In this document: piece by piece, positions 45,365-54,896 of the stretch
How positions within the stretch are numbered: the stretch's first letter is position 1
Layout of the letters: every line of letters begins with the position of its first letter
Origin: DAISVY01 sp036826635
Lineage (GTDB): Bacteria; Zixibacteria; MSB-5A5; GN15; FEB-12
Direction of reading: 5' to 3'
Assembly: GCA_036826635.1 (NCBI GenBank)
Contig: DAISVY010000009.1
Span: forward strand, 62,001-126,000
DNA length: 64,000 bases
Notes under the pieces: model-generated
What the model saw: the letters and a program-made list of their open reading frames with translations, nothing else
What the model was told of the DNA's origin: nothing
Databases searched by the model: none
Position numbers and translations under genes: made by a program

Positions 45365-45431
45365 GTAAGATAACCGTTTTTTAGTTTGAGATGATCGCAT
45401 TGCAAGTTTGTAGTAAAAGGAGCTTTTTGCC

Positions 45432-46649
45432 ATGTTACGTATTTGTTCTGTTGCGTTATTGATTCTTTGTCTGTCGTCGGTTGCTCTGGCGGTCGCCCCT
45501 ACGGCTTACGTCGTAAACAGCATGGGTGAAACTTTGAGCAAGATCGATCTTAAAACCGGTCAGGTTACCAACGACATCGTCGTGCTCGGATCCGATGTCG
45601 ACTGTTCCCCCAACCAGGTCATTGTGCGGGATACTCTCGCTTATGTGCTCAATTCGGAGACTGACGAGATTCAGCGAATCGACCTGCGGACCGAAACGAC
45701 CGTTGATTTTATAGATCTGGGAGCGGGTTCCAATCCATACTGGATGGAGTTCTATAATGATCGTTATCTTTATGTTACCAGGTTGTGGACCAACTCGCTG
45801 GCCAAGGTGGACGTCGTGACCGGTACGGTGGTGGCTGAAGACAGCGTGGGCAAGAGCCCGGGAGGTCTGGTTATATACGATCACAAGGCGTATATCGGGA
45901 TTACGGCTATGGACGACGAGTACATGTACGGGCAGGGCCGCCTGGCTGTTTACGATTGCCGCGCCGATTCGGTGATCAAAACTTTTGATGTCGGTACCAA
46001 TCCCAACAACCTCGCGGTCGACCGTGACGGCCGGATTCATGTTGTCTGCACCGGGGATTACTATTCAACCTGGGGGATAGTCTACGTTATCGACCCCGAC
46101 GGTGATGTTATAGAAGACAGTTTGTATCTCGGGGGCTCGCCGGGCATGATAACAATCGGTCCCGACAATATCGCTTATCTGGCCGCCGGTGGCTGGTATG
46201 GGGACGACGGCTATATGTACGCATATGATGCCGGCACGCTTCAGGTGTTGTACAACGAAACGCACCCGCTTGTTGTCGCCAAGGGTTGTATGGGGGCAGT
46301 GGCTTTTCAGGATTCCTCGGTGTGGTCTGTCGGGTTTTACGATACGGTTGAGATAACCGACACCTCGGGTGCGGCAGCCGAATTATATGCCGTCGGTGAC
46401 GGCCCCGTTCATTTGGGGTTCAACTATGTGGCCGGTGATATCAGCGGTGACTTCATGGTCGATATCGGTGACCTGACGATTCTTATCGATATGCTTTTCA
46501 TCTCACTGAACGAGCCGGAGTATCTGAAATGGCGGGCCAATGTCGATGGCAACTTCAACGTCGACATGGGCGATCTTACCTGTATGATCGAGCATTTGTT
46601 CATAACTCCCAGTTTTAAGCTCAGGCTGGGACCGACCTGGCTGGATTAA
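45432..46649 (+). CDS. Secreted beta-propeller (YncE/BtuG-like) with dockerin-like C-terminus
   Basis: A signal peptide (LLILCLSSVALAV) precedes about 320 residues of repeating propeller blades: TAYVVNSMGETLSKID, TLAYVLNSETDEIQRID, YLYVTRLWTNSLAKVD, KAYIGITAMDDEYM, IHVVCTGDYY, NIAYLAAGGWYG. The tail (about residues 338-394) has two dockerin-like calcium loops, DISGDFMVDIGDLTILID and NVDGNFNVDMGDLTCMIE. AAGGAG stands before the ATG. It lies 67 bases after the BtuB-like receptor and probably on the same riboswitch-controlled message. In Bacteroides, BtuG is a propeller that binds B12 beside BtuB, so a similar job is a fair inference; sequence identity to BtuG was not tested. Confidence 0.75.
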   Translation: MLRICSVALLILCLSSVALAVAPTAYVVNSMGETLSKIDLKTGQVTNDIVVLGSDVDCSPNQVIVRDTLAYVLNSETDEIQRIDLRTETTVDFIDLGAGSNPYWMEFYNDRYLYVTRLWTNSLAKVDVVTGTVVAEDSVGKSPGGLVIYDHKAYIGITAMDDEYMYGQGRLAVYDCRADSVIKTFDVGTNPNNLAVDRDGRIHVVCTGDYYSTWGIVYVIDPDGDVIEDSLYLGGSPGMITIGPDNIAYLAAGGWYGDDGYMYAYDAGTLQVLYNETHPLVVAKGCMGAVAFQDSSVWSVGFYDTVEITDTSGAAAELYAVGDGPVHLGFNYVAGDISGDFMVDIGDLTILIDMLFISLNEPEYLKWRANVDGNFNVDMGDLTCMIEHLFITPSFKLRLGPTWLD

Positions 46650-46690
46650 GTCACCTTGATTTGTTCGTCTTGATGTTTTGATCGATATCG

Positions 46691-46725
46691 CCGCCCGTTC
46701 ATGTTGTTAATACCGTGACGGGCGG
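46691..46725 (+). terminator. Hairpin after the propeller gene
   Basis: CCGCCCGT pairs with ACGGGCGG (46718-46725) across a 19-base loop. There is no T-run; it may end or protect the transcript of the receptor-propeller unit. Confidence 0.4.
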
Positions 46726-46795
46726 TTCAGGTCGTGCTTGCGGTAAAACAAGCGGCAATCCTTTCGGCAATCGAAAAAAAACGGACATTCTTTTC

Positions 46796-46824
46796 TTGTG
46801 CGTCGAGGTTTGTCTGTTTATATT
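46796..46824 (+). promoter_or_regulatory. Possible promoter before the 46.9 kb gene
   Basis: TTGTGC (46796-46801), 17 bases, TATATT (46819-46824), about 43 bases before the ATG. The -10 is good, the -35 moderate. Confidence 0.5.
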
Positions 46825-46866
46825 TGAGCCCTGCTCGGTTCTTCGATTAAGAAAGAAAACACGCAT

Positions 46867-47271
46867 ATGATTAACTGGAGCCTGGAATACTCTTTTGACG
46901 TTGATGAAGATAAGTCGGTTATTTACGTGAAGGTTGTGGGGCGATGGACAGCGGAAACGGCCGCCAACTATCACCAGGATTTCATAAAGGCACTTGAGCC
47001 GATCAAGGATCGTCCCTGGGCCAAATTGGTCGACCTGACGAAGTGGAAAACCTCGCGTAATGAAGTAACCTCGGTGCTCGGGAAGCACATGGCCTGGTCA
47101 CGCGAAAACGATGTCAGCCTTTCACTGTACGTCGTGAACCATCCCAGCACCTATCGTCAACTCAACGAAATGTTCGTCGCCGGTGGCACCAAGGATGTCT
47201 CCCATACTTTTCGCACTCTGGAACAGGCGCAAAAATTCCTCAAAGAAAACTGGCTCGACCGACAGAAATAA
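46867..47271 (+). CDS. Hypothetical protein, STAS/SpoIIAA-like look
   Basis: The 134-residue soluble protein has no signal or membrane segment. It begins with two beta strands (SLEYSFDVDEDKSVIYVKVVG), a helix (TAETAANYHQDFIKAL), a strand (AKLVDLTKWKTS), another helix and a final strand-helix, the order seen in STAS or SpoIIAA-like domains (lipid or antagonist binding). This is a weak resemblance; I do not recognise the gene. It has its own promoter and no obvious operon partner. Confidence 0.6.
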   Translation: MINWSLEYSFDVDEDKSVIYVKVVGRWTAETAANYHQDFIKALEPIKDRPWAKLVDLTKWKTSRNEVTSVLGKHMAWSRENDVSLSLYVVNHPSTYRQLNEMFVAGGTKDVSHTFRTLEQAQKFLKENWLDRQK

Positions 47272-47371
47272 CCGCTTATGGCGGCATGGCGCATGAAGCG
47301 CTCGTTTGAAGCCGAGGTGGCTGACCGCATCGGCTGGCGCCGGACCTCAAGGAGATGCTTACCTGCGGCGG

Positions 47372-49393
47372 CTATCGTTTCAGGTGGCGATCAAACCACT
47401 TGACGATCCATTCCAGTCGTGCCAGACGTCGATCCGGTCGCCCGTGTCGGGAGAGACCGTGCGACTCGTCCGGAAACCGAACCATCTCGACCTTTTTACC
47501 CAGGCTTTTGAGTTTAACAAACATCTGTTCGGCCTGCTCGATGCTGCAGCGAAGGTCCCGTTCGGAGTGAATTATCAATACCGGAGTGCGAGCATTCTCG
47601 AAATAGGTGAGGGGCGAATGTTTCCGATAAACTTCCGGATTGTCCCAGGGCCAGTCCAGAAATTCGCGACGTAACCCGTAGCCGATATCCGAAGACCCGA
47701 CAAACGATCTTAAATCCACCACGGAGCGCTGGGTCACGGCCGCTTTGAAACGGTTGGTATGGCCGATTATCCAGTTGGTCATATAACCGCCGTAAGACCC
47801 GCCGGTAACCCCTGTTCGTTTCGCGTTAACGAATTTCTGTCGCTCCAGCCAGTCGGCCGCGGCCATGCAGTCCTGATAGTCCAGCGTTCCCCAGGCACCA
47901 ACGATTGACTGGGCCCAGGTTGCACCTCGTCCCGAACCGCCCCGCGGGTTGGTGTAAAACACGACATAACCTCTGGCCGCCAGGTACTGCATCTCGTGGA
48001 AGAAGGTGTATGCATACTGAACCCGCGGACCACCGTGGATTTCAAGAATGGCCGGATACTTGCGGCCGGGTTTGAACCCGGGGGGCGTTACCAGCCAGCC
48101 CTGGATTTCGGTTCCGTCGAACGATTTGAACCAAACCTCTCTGGTTTTGCCCAGTTGTACGTCGGTGCGGAGGAAGACATTGGGGTTAACGTGAAAGACG
48201 GCTTTTTTCTCGGCGTTCCATGTGGTGGGACAGGTGACTATCTCACCCGGGTTTTCGAGGCTGGCATGGATCAGTGCGGCCGTGCGCGTATGACCGTTGA
48301 AAGAAACCGCCTTGATGTGACAGTTGCCCTTAAACAGGCGGGTCGGCTTGCCGCCTCCGGCCGGTATCGAAAACAGATTGGTTGCTCCGGTGTCGGACGA
48401 CAGAAAGAAAATACGACGACCATCGGCCGACCAGTGAACTATGGCGGCGCCATGGGCGTCGTCGGTATCCGAGATGGACTGGTCCATGGTCATGCGGTCG
48501 AAGCCCGGCATCAAATCGCGTGCGGCCGGGGTACCGTTGATACCCACCTTCCAGATATGCATGTTCGTGACACCCCAGGCGTCGACCGGATTGTCGTGTC
48601 CCAGGTAGGCGATGTTCTTGCTGTCGGGGGAGAATGTCGGGCCGTAAACCGGTCCGGTCGGTGTGGGAACCTTGCGTTCTTTGCCGCCTTTGAAAGGAAT
48701 GACAAAAAGGTCCATGCGCAACTGGTTGAGATCGGGGTCTTTGCTCCTGTTGGAAACATAGGTTATCCACTGGCCGTTGGGTGAGATATGGGGCATGACG
48801 TTGTCGTGTTTTCCGCGGGTGATTTGCCGAAGGTTACCCGTGGCGATATCAAGTGTATAGATTTGCATCGGGTGGGTCGGAATATACCCCGCGCCATCCA
48901 TGCGAAAAGACAGACGCGTGATGTGACGATAAACCGGCGGTTCTTTTTTCTTCTTTTCGTCTTCGATGAAATGTGCATCGGCGTACTGCAACGAGAACAC
49001 GAGGTGCCGGTCATCGGGTGTGAACTGCAACGCATCGATTGACCCTTCGATCTCGATCAACCGGCGTTCCGCCCCGCCGTCGGAAGGCATGAGATAGAGG
49101 CCGGTTTTTTTGTCGCGACGAGAGACGAAAGCCAGGTGTTTTCCGTCGTGCGACCATGCCGGGGTCAGGTCGTTATGTTTGCCGTGAGTAAACGCCGCGG
49201 TCGAACCGGTGGTAATGTCGAGCATATGGATATTGCTGTAGTATTTGTTGTCTGCTTCGTCTGTGCGCTCGATTGAGTAGGCTATGCGTTTTTCATCCGG
49301 TGCCATAGCCAGACCGGTAACGACGCGAAGCCGAAAGAGGTCTTTGGCGTCGATGGCGGGCCGACTCTTACGGGCGGATTGTCTTTTCTTCAT
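47372..49393 (-). CDS. S9-family prolyl oligopeptidase-type peptidase
   Basis: I chose the ATG at 49393, with GAGG seven bases before it, giving 673 residues; the frame could begin 8 codons earlier at a GTG. No signal peptide is seen, so it is probably cytoplasmic. An N-terminal seven-bladed propeller (about 30-400, with repeated TPAWSHDGKHLAFVS and SPDSKNIAYLG motifs) leads to an alpha/beta hydrolase domain: GGPRVQYAYTFF, nucleophile GGSYGGYMTNW, Asp in HSERDLRCS and His in DESHGLSRHG. This is the dipeptidyl-aminopeptidase/acylaminoacyl-peptidase class. Substrate is unknown. Confidence 0.92.
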   Translation of the reverse strand: MKKRQSARKSRPAIDAKDLFRLRVVTGLAMAPDEKRIAYSIERTDEADNKYYSNIHMLDITTGSTAAFTHGKHNDLTPAWSHDGKHLAFVSRRDKKTGLYLMPSDGGAERRLIEIEGSIDALQFTPDDRHLVFSLQYADAHFIEDEKKKKEPPVYRHITRLSFRMDGAGYIPTHPMQIYTLDIATGNLRQITRGKHDNVMPHISPNGQWITYVSNRSKDPDLNQLRMDLFVIPFKGGKERKVPTPTGPVYGPTFSPDSKNIAYLGHDNPVDAWGVTNMHIWKVGINGTPAARDLMPGFDRMTMDQSISDTDDAHGAAIVHWSADGRRIFFLSSDTGATNLFSIPAGGGKPTRLFKGNCHIKAVSFNGHTRTAALIHASLENPGEIVTCPTTWNAEKKAVFHVNPNVFLRTDVQLGKTREVWFKSFDGTEIQGWLVTPPGFKPGRKYPAILEIHGGPRVQYAYTFFHEMQYLAARGYVVFYTNPRGGSGRGATWAQSIVGAWGTLDYQDCMAAADWLERQKFVNAKRTGVTGGSYGGYMTNWIIGHTNRFKAAVTQRSVVDLRSFVGSSDIGYGLRREFLDWPWDNPEVYRKHSPLTYFENARTPVLIIHSERDLRCSIEQAEQMFVKLKSLGKKVEMVRFPDESHGLSRHGRPDRRLARLEWIVKWFDRHLKR

Positions 49394-49487
49394 TATTATC
49401 CTCGGTCCTTTTTTCACTGTTTTATAATATGGTGAATACTAACAGAATAGGGGAACGGGAGCAAGTGAAACCGGGGGTGCCGATTCC

Positions 49488-50999
49488 TTAGCGTCGGGTA
49501 GTGAACCGGTTTCGCACCCGCATGCGGTCATTCGGTTCAAGCACGAACCAACTGCCGACCGCCGCCGCCGCCGTTACCAGAGCGATGTTGAGCGCAAATG
49601 TTCCCCAGTTCGTGGGAGGAATTATAAGCCGGGCGATTATGGCTATCGGGACACTGACGAACAGAGCCGGGAAGCCGTAGCGCAGGCTGGCCATGACTAT
49701 TTGTGCGGCCGTCGTTTTCATGGTCCGGGCCAGCAGGACGGGGTAGATGGTGGTGTACAACAAGAGTTGCGGAATCGCCGCGGCTATGGCCATGCCGACC
49801 AGTCCGTACGGCTCGATCAAGAGCAGAGAGAGGCCCAGTTTCAGAACCGCTTCGCACGTCAGCACCAGCAGCAGATATCGGTGGTTGTCGGTGCCGAACA
49901 GTACGGCGTTGCCGATGAGTTGCGGAATAAAGAAAGCGGCACTCACCGCCAGGATGCGCATGACCTCTGCGGCCTCGGCGAACTCCGGTTCCAGCCACAG
50001 GGCGACAAACGGACGCGCGTACAGGATAACTCCTGCGGCCATGAAAAACGAGAGATATGAAGTATAGCGCAGGCCTTTGAAATAGATTCTGCGGATCGCC
50101 TCGTTGTTGCCGGCCGCTTCCATATGCGATATGGCCGCTGTCAGCGGGGTCGCCACGGCGTTGACGGCGTTGCGGAGGTACAGCATCAGTTGTGCCCCGG
50201 GGGCATACACTCCGGCGGCAGCCGACGAGGCCAGCAATCCCAGCAGAACGACATCGGTGTTGAAAATTATCAGCCAGGCCAGCGTGATGCCGAATGTCAC
50301 CCGTGAATAGCCGAACAGTTGTCGGGCCATGTCTCGGTCGAACAATTTGGGACTTATGCGAATCGCGGGGTGCAACCGGGTGAGACATACGATGGCCACC
50401 GCCTGCCTCAAAAGGCTGACCCCGAGAATGACTAAGGCCAGCGCAACCAGACCGTAACCCTCAAGCAGCAGCCAGACCATGAGAAGGACCTTGACGATTT
50501 CTTCCGCGATGTTCAGTCCGTTGGCGATGTCGAAGCGTTGGAAGCCGCCCAGCGATCCGGCGAAGGAATGCAAAATGAACCGGATCCCCATATACAGCCC
50601 GATAATCATGAGGGCCGTCTTACCTTCGGCGGCCAGCGCGGGATTCTCGACGTTGAAATAGCCGAACAAAAAAGTTGCCGTCAGCCAGGCGCCGACTATA
50701 ATTGCGGAACCGATGATTAAGTAAAGTCCGAAAGCGGTATTGAGGGTGCGGTTGATTTGATCGAAGCTTTCCCGGGAAAGAAACTTGGAGAGGAAGCGAG
50801 TCAGGGCTTTTTCGAGGCCTAGGTCAAGCAGGGCGAAGTAGTTGATGGTCTGAAAAATTATTACCCATACGCCGTACCGGGCATCGCCGAGCACTGAAGT
50901 AATGAAGGGAATAAACAGAAAGCTGATAACGATGCGGCAGGCATATCCGACCCACGACGACCAGATGTTGCGGGATAGCTGTTGCTGCAATTGGATCAT
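49488..50999 (-). CDS. Polysaccharide-type flippase (Wzx/MATE superfamily)
   Basis: The ATG at 50999 gives 503 residues with MIQLQQQLSRNIWSSWVGY at the N-terminus; a longer frame upstream overlaps the divergent gene and lacks family sequence. About 12 to 14 hydrophobic helices are visible, with the DLGLEKALTRFLSKFL region after helix 2 typical of Wzx-type O-antigen or lipid flippases. It probably moves lipid-linked sugars across the inner membrane. No glycosyltransferases adjoin it in this window. Confidence 0.85.
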   Translation of the reverse strand: MIQLQQQLSRNIWSSWVGYACRIVISFLFIPFITSVLGDARYGVWVIIFQTINYFALLDLGLEKALTRFLSKFLSRESFDQINRTLNTAFGLYLIIGSAIIVGAWLTATFLFGYFNVENPALAAEGKTALMIIGLYMGIRFILHSFAGSLGGFQRFDIANGLNIAEEIVKVLLMVWLLLEGYGLVALALVILGVSLLRQAVAIVCLTRLHPAIRISPKLFDRDMARQLFGYSRVTFGITLAWLIIFNTDVVLLGLLASSAAAGVYAPGAQLMLYLRNAVNAVATPLTAAISHMEAAGNNEAIRRIYFKGLRYTSYLSFFMAAGVILYARPFVALWLEPEFAEAAEVMRILAVSAAFFIPQLIGNAVLFGTDNHRYLLLVLTCEAVLKLGLSLLLIEPYGLVGMAIAAAIPQLLLYTTIYPVLLARTMKTTAAQIVMASLRYGFPALFVSVPIAIIARLIIPPTNWGTFALNIALVTAAAAVGSWFVLEPNDRMRVRNRFTTRR

Positions 51000-51093
51000 T
51001 GGTTTTACCTTATGCCGAGGCCAGTATAGCGGAGGCGACCGATAGCGGCAACCAAATAAACCATGAATATATCCGATGTTCTGTAGATAACCC

Positions 51094-52296
51094 GTGAGAA
51101 CGACCGTGAAACAATTGATCATCGGCTCTTTTGGGGCCCTGTTATTCCTGCTGGCCGGTTGTGGCGGACCTTCCGGCCCGGCTGCGGAGAAGATGCAGTG
51201 GTTTCCGCGACCGGAGCATTTCGGTGTGCAACTGCCGTACCCCAGAGAGATCCCGACATTCGAACCCGATCCGGGGGCGCTCGATACGAAGATGGAACGG
51301 ACGGTCGCATTTACTCTGACCGTTACCGCCGGTGGGCGCGTTGCCGAAGTCGAGATCGACCGGCCGGCGGATTCATTGTATCGGTCCCGTTATGTCGATT
51401 ATCTGGAATCTTTGCGTTTCGAACCGGGCTTGAAAGACAGTGTCAGAGTGGCAATGCAACTTCCTCTTTTAATGCAGGTCGGAGCGCCGGGGGATAGTCC
51501 GACTCTTTTCTTTCCCGTACAGAGAAACCGGGCTGTTATGGAAACCGGTCTGTATCTGCGGGCGTTATCGCTGAACGGCGTGGAACCGGCCGCTATTCTC
51601 TCGTTTCCTCCGTATCACGGGGCGGTGACGATAGCCGACACGGCTTTGCTTTATCCGTACATTATTCTCCGTCTGGAACTGGATGAAACGGGTGCGGTAA
51701 CGGCGATTGATCCGGTTTTCTCCTCGGCCCCGGGGATCAATGACCAGTTACGTTCGGCAGCTAACTGGGCGACCTATGCACCGATGAAAATCAACGGCCG
51801 GGCCGTAGCCTCGACCAACTATCTCGTGGTATCGTTTTTCCCCGGAATATCATATCCGACCTGTTGTCTGGAGGCTGGCCGCACCGATTCACTGCCGATA
51901 CTTGACCGCGCACGCATGCAGCTTGTCCCTGATACTTTCGGACTGATGAATAAACCGATCCCGATTGCGGCCTGGACGGGGATTCAGGCGGCCACTCACG
52001 CCGATTTCCTGGACGGACGTTTCTACGCCGCCCGGGTGAGTATCGATACTCTGGGGAAAGCGTTCCTTGTCGACAGCAGCCCCTATTCGCGTGACAGTAC
52101 CGATTATAAGAAAGCCAAAGGTACATGCCAGAGAGCAATCGAAAAGATTCGTTTCTATCCGGCCGTTGACTATCAGGGTCGGCCTTGTGTTTATACGGGA
52201 CTAACCTACCTGACCTATGAATCCGGAACGAACGTACGAATTTGGTACGATTGGCTCACATCAGCTCGTACAATCGACTCACTATTCCAACAGTAA
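51094..52296 (+). CDS. Lipoprotein with three TonB-C-terminal-like repeats
   Basis: The GTG at 51094 begins a lipoprotein (lipobox FLLAGCGG); a second GTG four codons later is an alternative. Three segments of about 60-75 residues each follow the TonB C-terminal fold pattern: ERTVAFTLTVTAGGRVAEVE...ESLRFEPGL, YPYIILRLELDETGAVTAID...WATYAPMKINGR and FYAARVSIDTLGKAFLVDSS...IEKIRFYPAVDYQGRP. TonB-C domains normally carry one such fold. The protein may bind receptors or other periplasmic partners. It is divergent from the flippase. Not recognised as a named gene. Confidence 0.7.
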   Translation: MRTTVKQLIIGSFGALLFLLAGCGGPSGPAAEKMQWFPRPEHFGVQLPYPREIPTFEPDPGALDTKMERTVAFTLTVTAGGRVAEVEIDRPADSLYRSRYVDYLESLRFEPGLKDSVRVAMQLPLLMQVGAPGDSPTLFFPVQRNRAVMETGLYLRALSLNGVEPAAILSFPPYHGAVTIADTALLYPYIILRLELDETGAVTAIDPVFSSAPGINDQLRSAANWATYAPMKINGRAVASTNYLVVSFFPGISYPTCCLEAGRTDSLPILDRARMQLVPDTFGLMNKPIPIAAWTGIQAATHADFLDGRFYAARVSIDTLGKAFLVDSSPYSRDSTDYKKAKGTCQRAIEKIRFYPAVDYQGRPCVYTGLTYLTYESGTNVRIWYDWLTSARTIDSLFQQ

Positions 52297-52558
52297 GAAC
52301 AACAGAGAGTTACAGGTTGCAATAAGGCGACAACATGACTCTCCGGCGCAGAATGTGCGCTGTCGGTTTCGGCTGTCTGGTCGGACCCCTTCCGCTCCAA
52401 TCCTATAACTGCTTGTATCTTGGGTAATTACGCGGAGCTGGCGGCGGCGGGCACGGATGTTGTCAAAGTGGACTAACAGGACGGCCCTATTGTGGCATCG
52501 CCTGAACAACAGCGGGAAGAAAATCGCCGTTTGGCTGTATTTGCTTCGGAGGTCAATG

Positions 52559-52789
52559 ATGGTTATGGCAACAAGAATACTCAATATGGTCTCTGGGGTA
52601 ATTATTCTCGTGACCGGCATTTACGTCGGGTTAGCTTTCGCTGACCTGTTGTCCGCGGAGGTGCGTCTGTTGATCGCATGTGCGGCCGTGTGCTACTTTT
52701 TCGTCCGATTTATTTCTTTGCTGAATCATCACGCGCCACCGACGGAAGACCCGATTACCCCCGTGTCAACCGGCCAATTTAGGTCTTGA
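52559..52789 (+). CDS. Small membrane protein, two helices
   Basis: Starting at the ATG at 52559, six bases after GGAGG, this 76-residue frame has two hydrophobic helices (MVSGVIILVTGIYVGLAFA and LLIACAAVCYFFVRFISLL) with a short proline-rich tail. Two other ATGs are adjacent. Good ribosome binding and helix pattern favour a real gene, but I know no family. It overlaps the -35 of the next gene's promoter. Confidence 0.5.
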   Translation: MVMATRILNMVSGVIILVTGIYVGLAFADLLSAEVRLLIACAAVCYFFVRFISLLNHHAPPTEDPITPVSTGQFRS

Positions 52790-52813
52790 CTTTGGCGAGG
52801 AATAGTATATTTT
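52786..52813 (+). promoter_or_regulatory. Promoter for the TPR-ExbB-TonB cluster
   Basis: TTGACT (52786-52791) with TATTTT (52808-52813) at a 16-base spacer; an overlapping TATATT at 52806 would give a short 14-base spacer. It stands about 26 bases before the start codon. Confidence 0.6.
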
Positions 52814-52838
52814 GGTCATCTTGCATAGGTGAATAGTG

Positions 52839-54854
52839 ATGGGAAAAGCCTTGAAACAACACGCTTTAACGACCTTTTTCGGTCTCGTGATGGCGATGGT
52901 CTGTCTGGCTGCGGTCACCTTGGCGCAGGTGCCGGAAGATGAGATTCAGGCGGCCATTGAAGCCGGCAATACCAAAACCGCAATCGAATTGCTGCAAAGC
53001 GCGATCAGTGCCGATCCCGGCTACTACTTGAATTATTATCTCTTGGGTCACGTTTATTACGATCTCGGCCAGTTTGCCAGGGCCGAACAACAATTCGAAG
53101 CGGCTCTTGACAAGAAAAGCAAACACTACGAATCACTCTATTATCTGGGGCGTTGTCAGATCGAACTCGGCACTCTCGATGAAGCCGAGAAGACCATGTC
53201 TCAGGGGCTGAAGAAAGCCAAGGAATTTAAGGCGTGGTTCGAGAACGGCAGCGGTCTGGTTGCTCTGGCTCGGGGTAATTATGAAGACGCCGACAGAGCT
53301 TTCCGACGGGCTCTGGCCGCCAGTGAGGAACTCGAAGCCAAGATGCTTAAGGACATTGAGGGCGGTCCGTATTCTGAGGAAGATCGCCGTCGTGTGACCG
53401 ATTCCGTCAAGGCGGCCTATGCGGCGGAGAACGCCGAGTACCATATAAACCTGGGTGATGCCAATTTCTTCCAGGGTGTACCGGCCCTGGCCATCCTTGA
53501 GTACGAGAAGGCGTTGGAAACAGACACCGCCGGACTTGAAGTGTATTTCCATTGGGCTGAGGCCTGTCTGGAACTCAAGGACTATAACTGCGCAATTGAA
53601 AAGCTGCGTGTGGTGCTCAGCAAGGACAGTACCCATGCCTCGGCCTGGAACCGGGCCGGCAGTATCTATTTCAAGGCGGGTCTGTCAAGTCGCACGCGGG
53701 AAGATCGCAATGCCCGATTCCGTGACGCTATCGGATCATACAAGAAATATCTCGATCTCACTTCGGCCGAACCGGACTCTTCGAATGTCCGGGGGTTCTT
53801 TGAGCTGGCTATGTCATACGCCAGTATATATGGTTTCGAAGACGCGGTGACCTATTTTGAGAAAGTGCTGGCCATTCCTTACGAACCGAAGGATATCTAC
53901 TTCTATTATGGTAAGTCCCTTTGGGGGATCAGGGAGTATGAGAAGGCGGCCGAGATGCTGCTCAAGCATATCGACTGGGTAGCCGAGCAGGACAAGGAAA
54001 CTTATCGGACAACCGTTCAGGACTACGAAGTATATCAGCTTCTGGGCGATTGTTATTTCTATCGTAAGCCCAAAGATTTCAATTCCGCCGTCAAGTATTA
54101 CAAGATGTCACTGGAGGACAGGCCGGAGCAGAAGCGTGTTCTTCAGAACGTGGCTATCGCTTATCACAGTCTCAAGAGCTACGCCCAGGCTATCGAATAC
54201 TACGACAAGCGTATCGCCTTGGGCATCGATAGCAGTTCGGTCAACATTTACAAGAACGCCGGTCTGTGTGCTCTCAATCTCGCCGGGGCCGAGGCGGATG
54301 TCGATGATGAAGAATTCGAAGAGTTTGAGGGCGAAGAAGTCGTTCCGGGCGGATCGTCCGGGCTGGATCCGAACGTCGACTACAACAAAGTTGCTATAGA
54401 CTACATGAACAATTACCTGGAGTCTGTGCCGAACGATACCACGGTCATTCTTCGGGTAGCCAACACTTACCTGTATCAGTTGGCCGATTGTGCCAATGGC
54501 GTGAGTTATTTCGAACGCCTCCTGTCACTTTCTCCTGATAACTGTCTGGCCAAGAGATCGCTGGGCTACGCCTATTTCGGCGGTGTCTGTACCAAGAATT
54601 ACACCAAGGCTCTGGATTATCTGCTTGATGCCTATCACTGTACTACAAACGGCGACGGCGGACCGTGCAGTGACGTGGCTCTGGTCAAGTATATCGCACA
54701 ATGTTATCATTTGCGGGCGGCTCAGTCGAAACAGGGCGAAGCCCAGAGCCGTGATTTTAAGAGCGCTTTCGACTGGTACGGCAAGGTCCTGCAGTGCGAC
54801 CCCAATGATCAGGAAGTGATCAAAGCGCAGAATGATATTCGATACGAATTTTGA
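52839..54854 (+). CDS. Exported tetratricopeptide-repeat protein
   Basis: ATG at 52839 has AGGTG seven bases upstream; a GTG one codon earlier is also possible. A signal peptide (FFGLVMAMVCLAAVTLAQ) leads to about 640 residues with at least ten TPR-like helical pairs, for example YYLLGHVYYDLGQFARAEQQ, YYLGRCQIELGTLDEAEKT and VAIAYHSLKSYAQAIEYYDK, interrupted by an acidic stretch (VDDEEFEEFEGEE) near residue 485. TPR proteins build scaffolds. It heads the run 335-residue membrane protein, ExbB, ExbD, ExbD, TonB, so it may organise that complex in the periplasm. Confidence 0.85.
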   Translation: MGKALKQHALTTFFGLVMAMVCLAAVTLAQVPEDEIQAAIEAGNTKTAIELLQSAISADPGYYLNYYLLGHVYYDLGQFARAEQQFEAALDKKSKHYESLYYLGRCQIELGTLDEAEKTMSQGLKKAKEFKAWFENGSGLVALARGNYEDADRAFRRALAASEELEAKMLKDIEGGPYSEEDRRRVTDSVKAAYAAENAEYHINLGDANFFQGVPALAILEYEKALETDTAGLEVYFHWAEACLELKDYNCAIEKLRVVLSKDSTHASAWNRAGSIYFKAGLSSRTREDRNARFRDAIGSYKKYLDLTSAEPDSSNVRGFFELAMSYASIYGFEDAVTYFEKVLAIPYEPKDIYFYYGKSLWGIREYEKAAEMLLKHIDWVAEQDKETYRTTVQDYEVYQLLGDCYFYRKPKDFNSAVKYYKMSLEDRPEQKRVLQNVAIAYHSLKSYAQAIEYYDKRIALGIDSSSVNIYKNAGLCALNLAGAEADVDDEEFEEFEGEEVVPGGSSGLDPNVDYNKVAIDYMNNYLESVPNDTTVILRVANTYLYQLADCANGVSYFERLLSLSPDNCLAKRSLGYAYFGGVCTKNYTKALDYLLDAYHCTTNGDGGPCSDVALVKYIAQCYHLRAAQSKQGEAQSRDFKSAFDWYGKVLQCDPNDQEVIKAQNDIRYEF

Positions 54855-54896
54855 TTGAAAACTGAGTGGTTACTAATATAACAGCGGGATAGTTGA

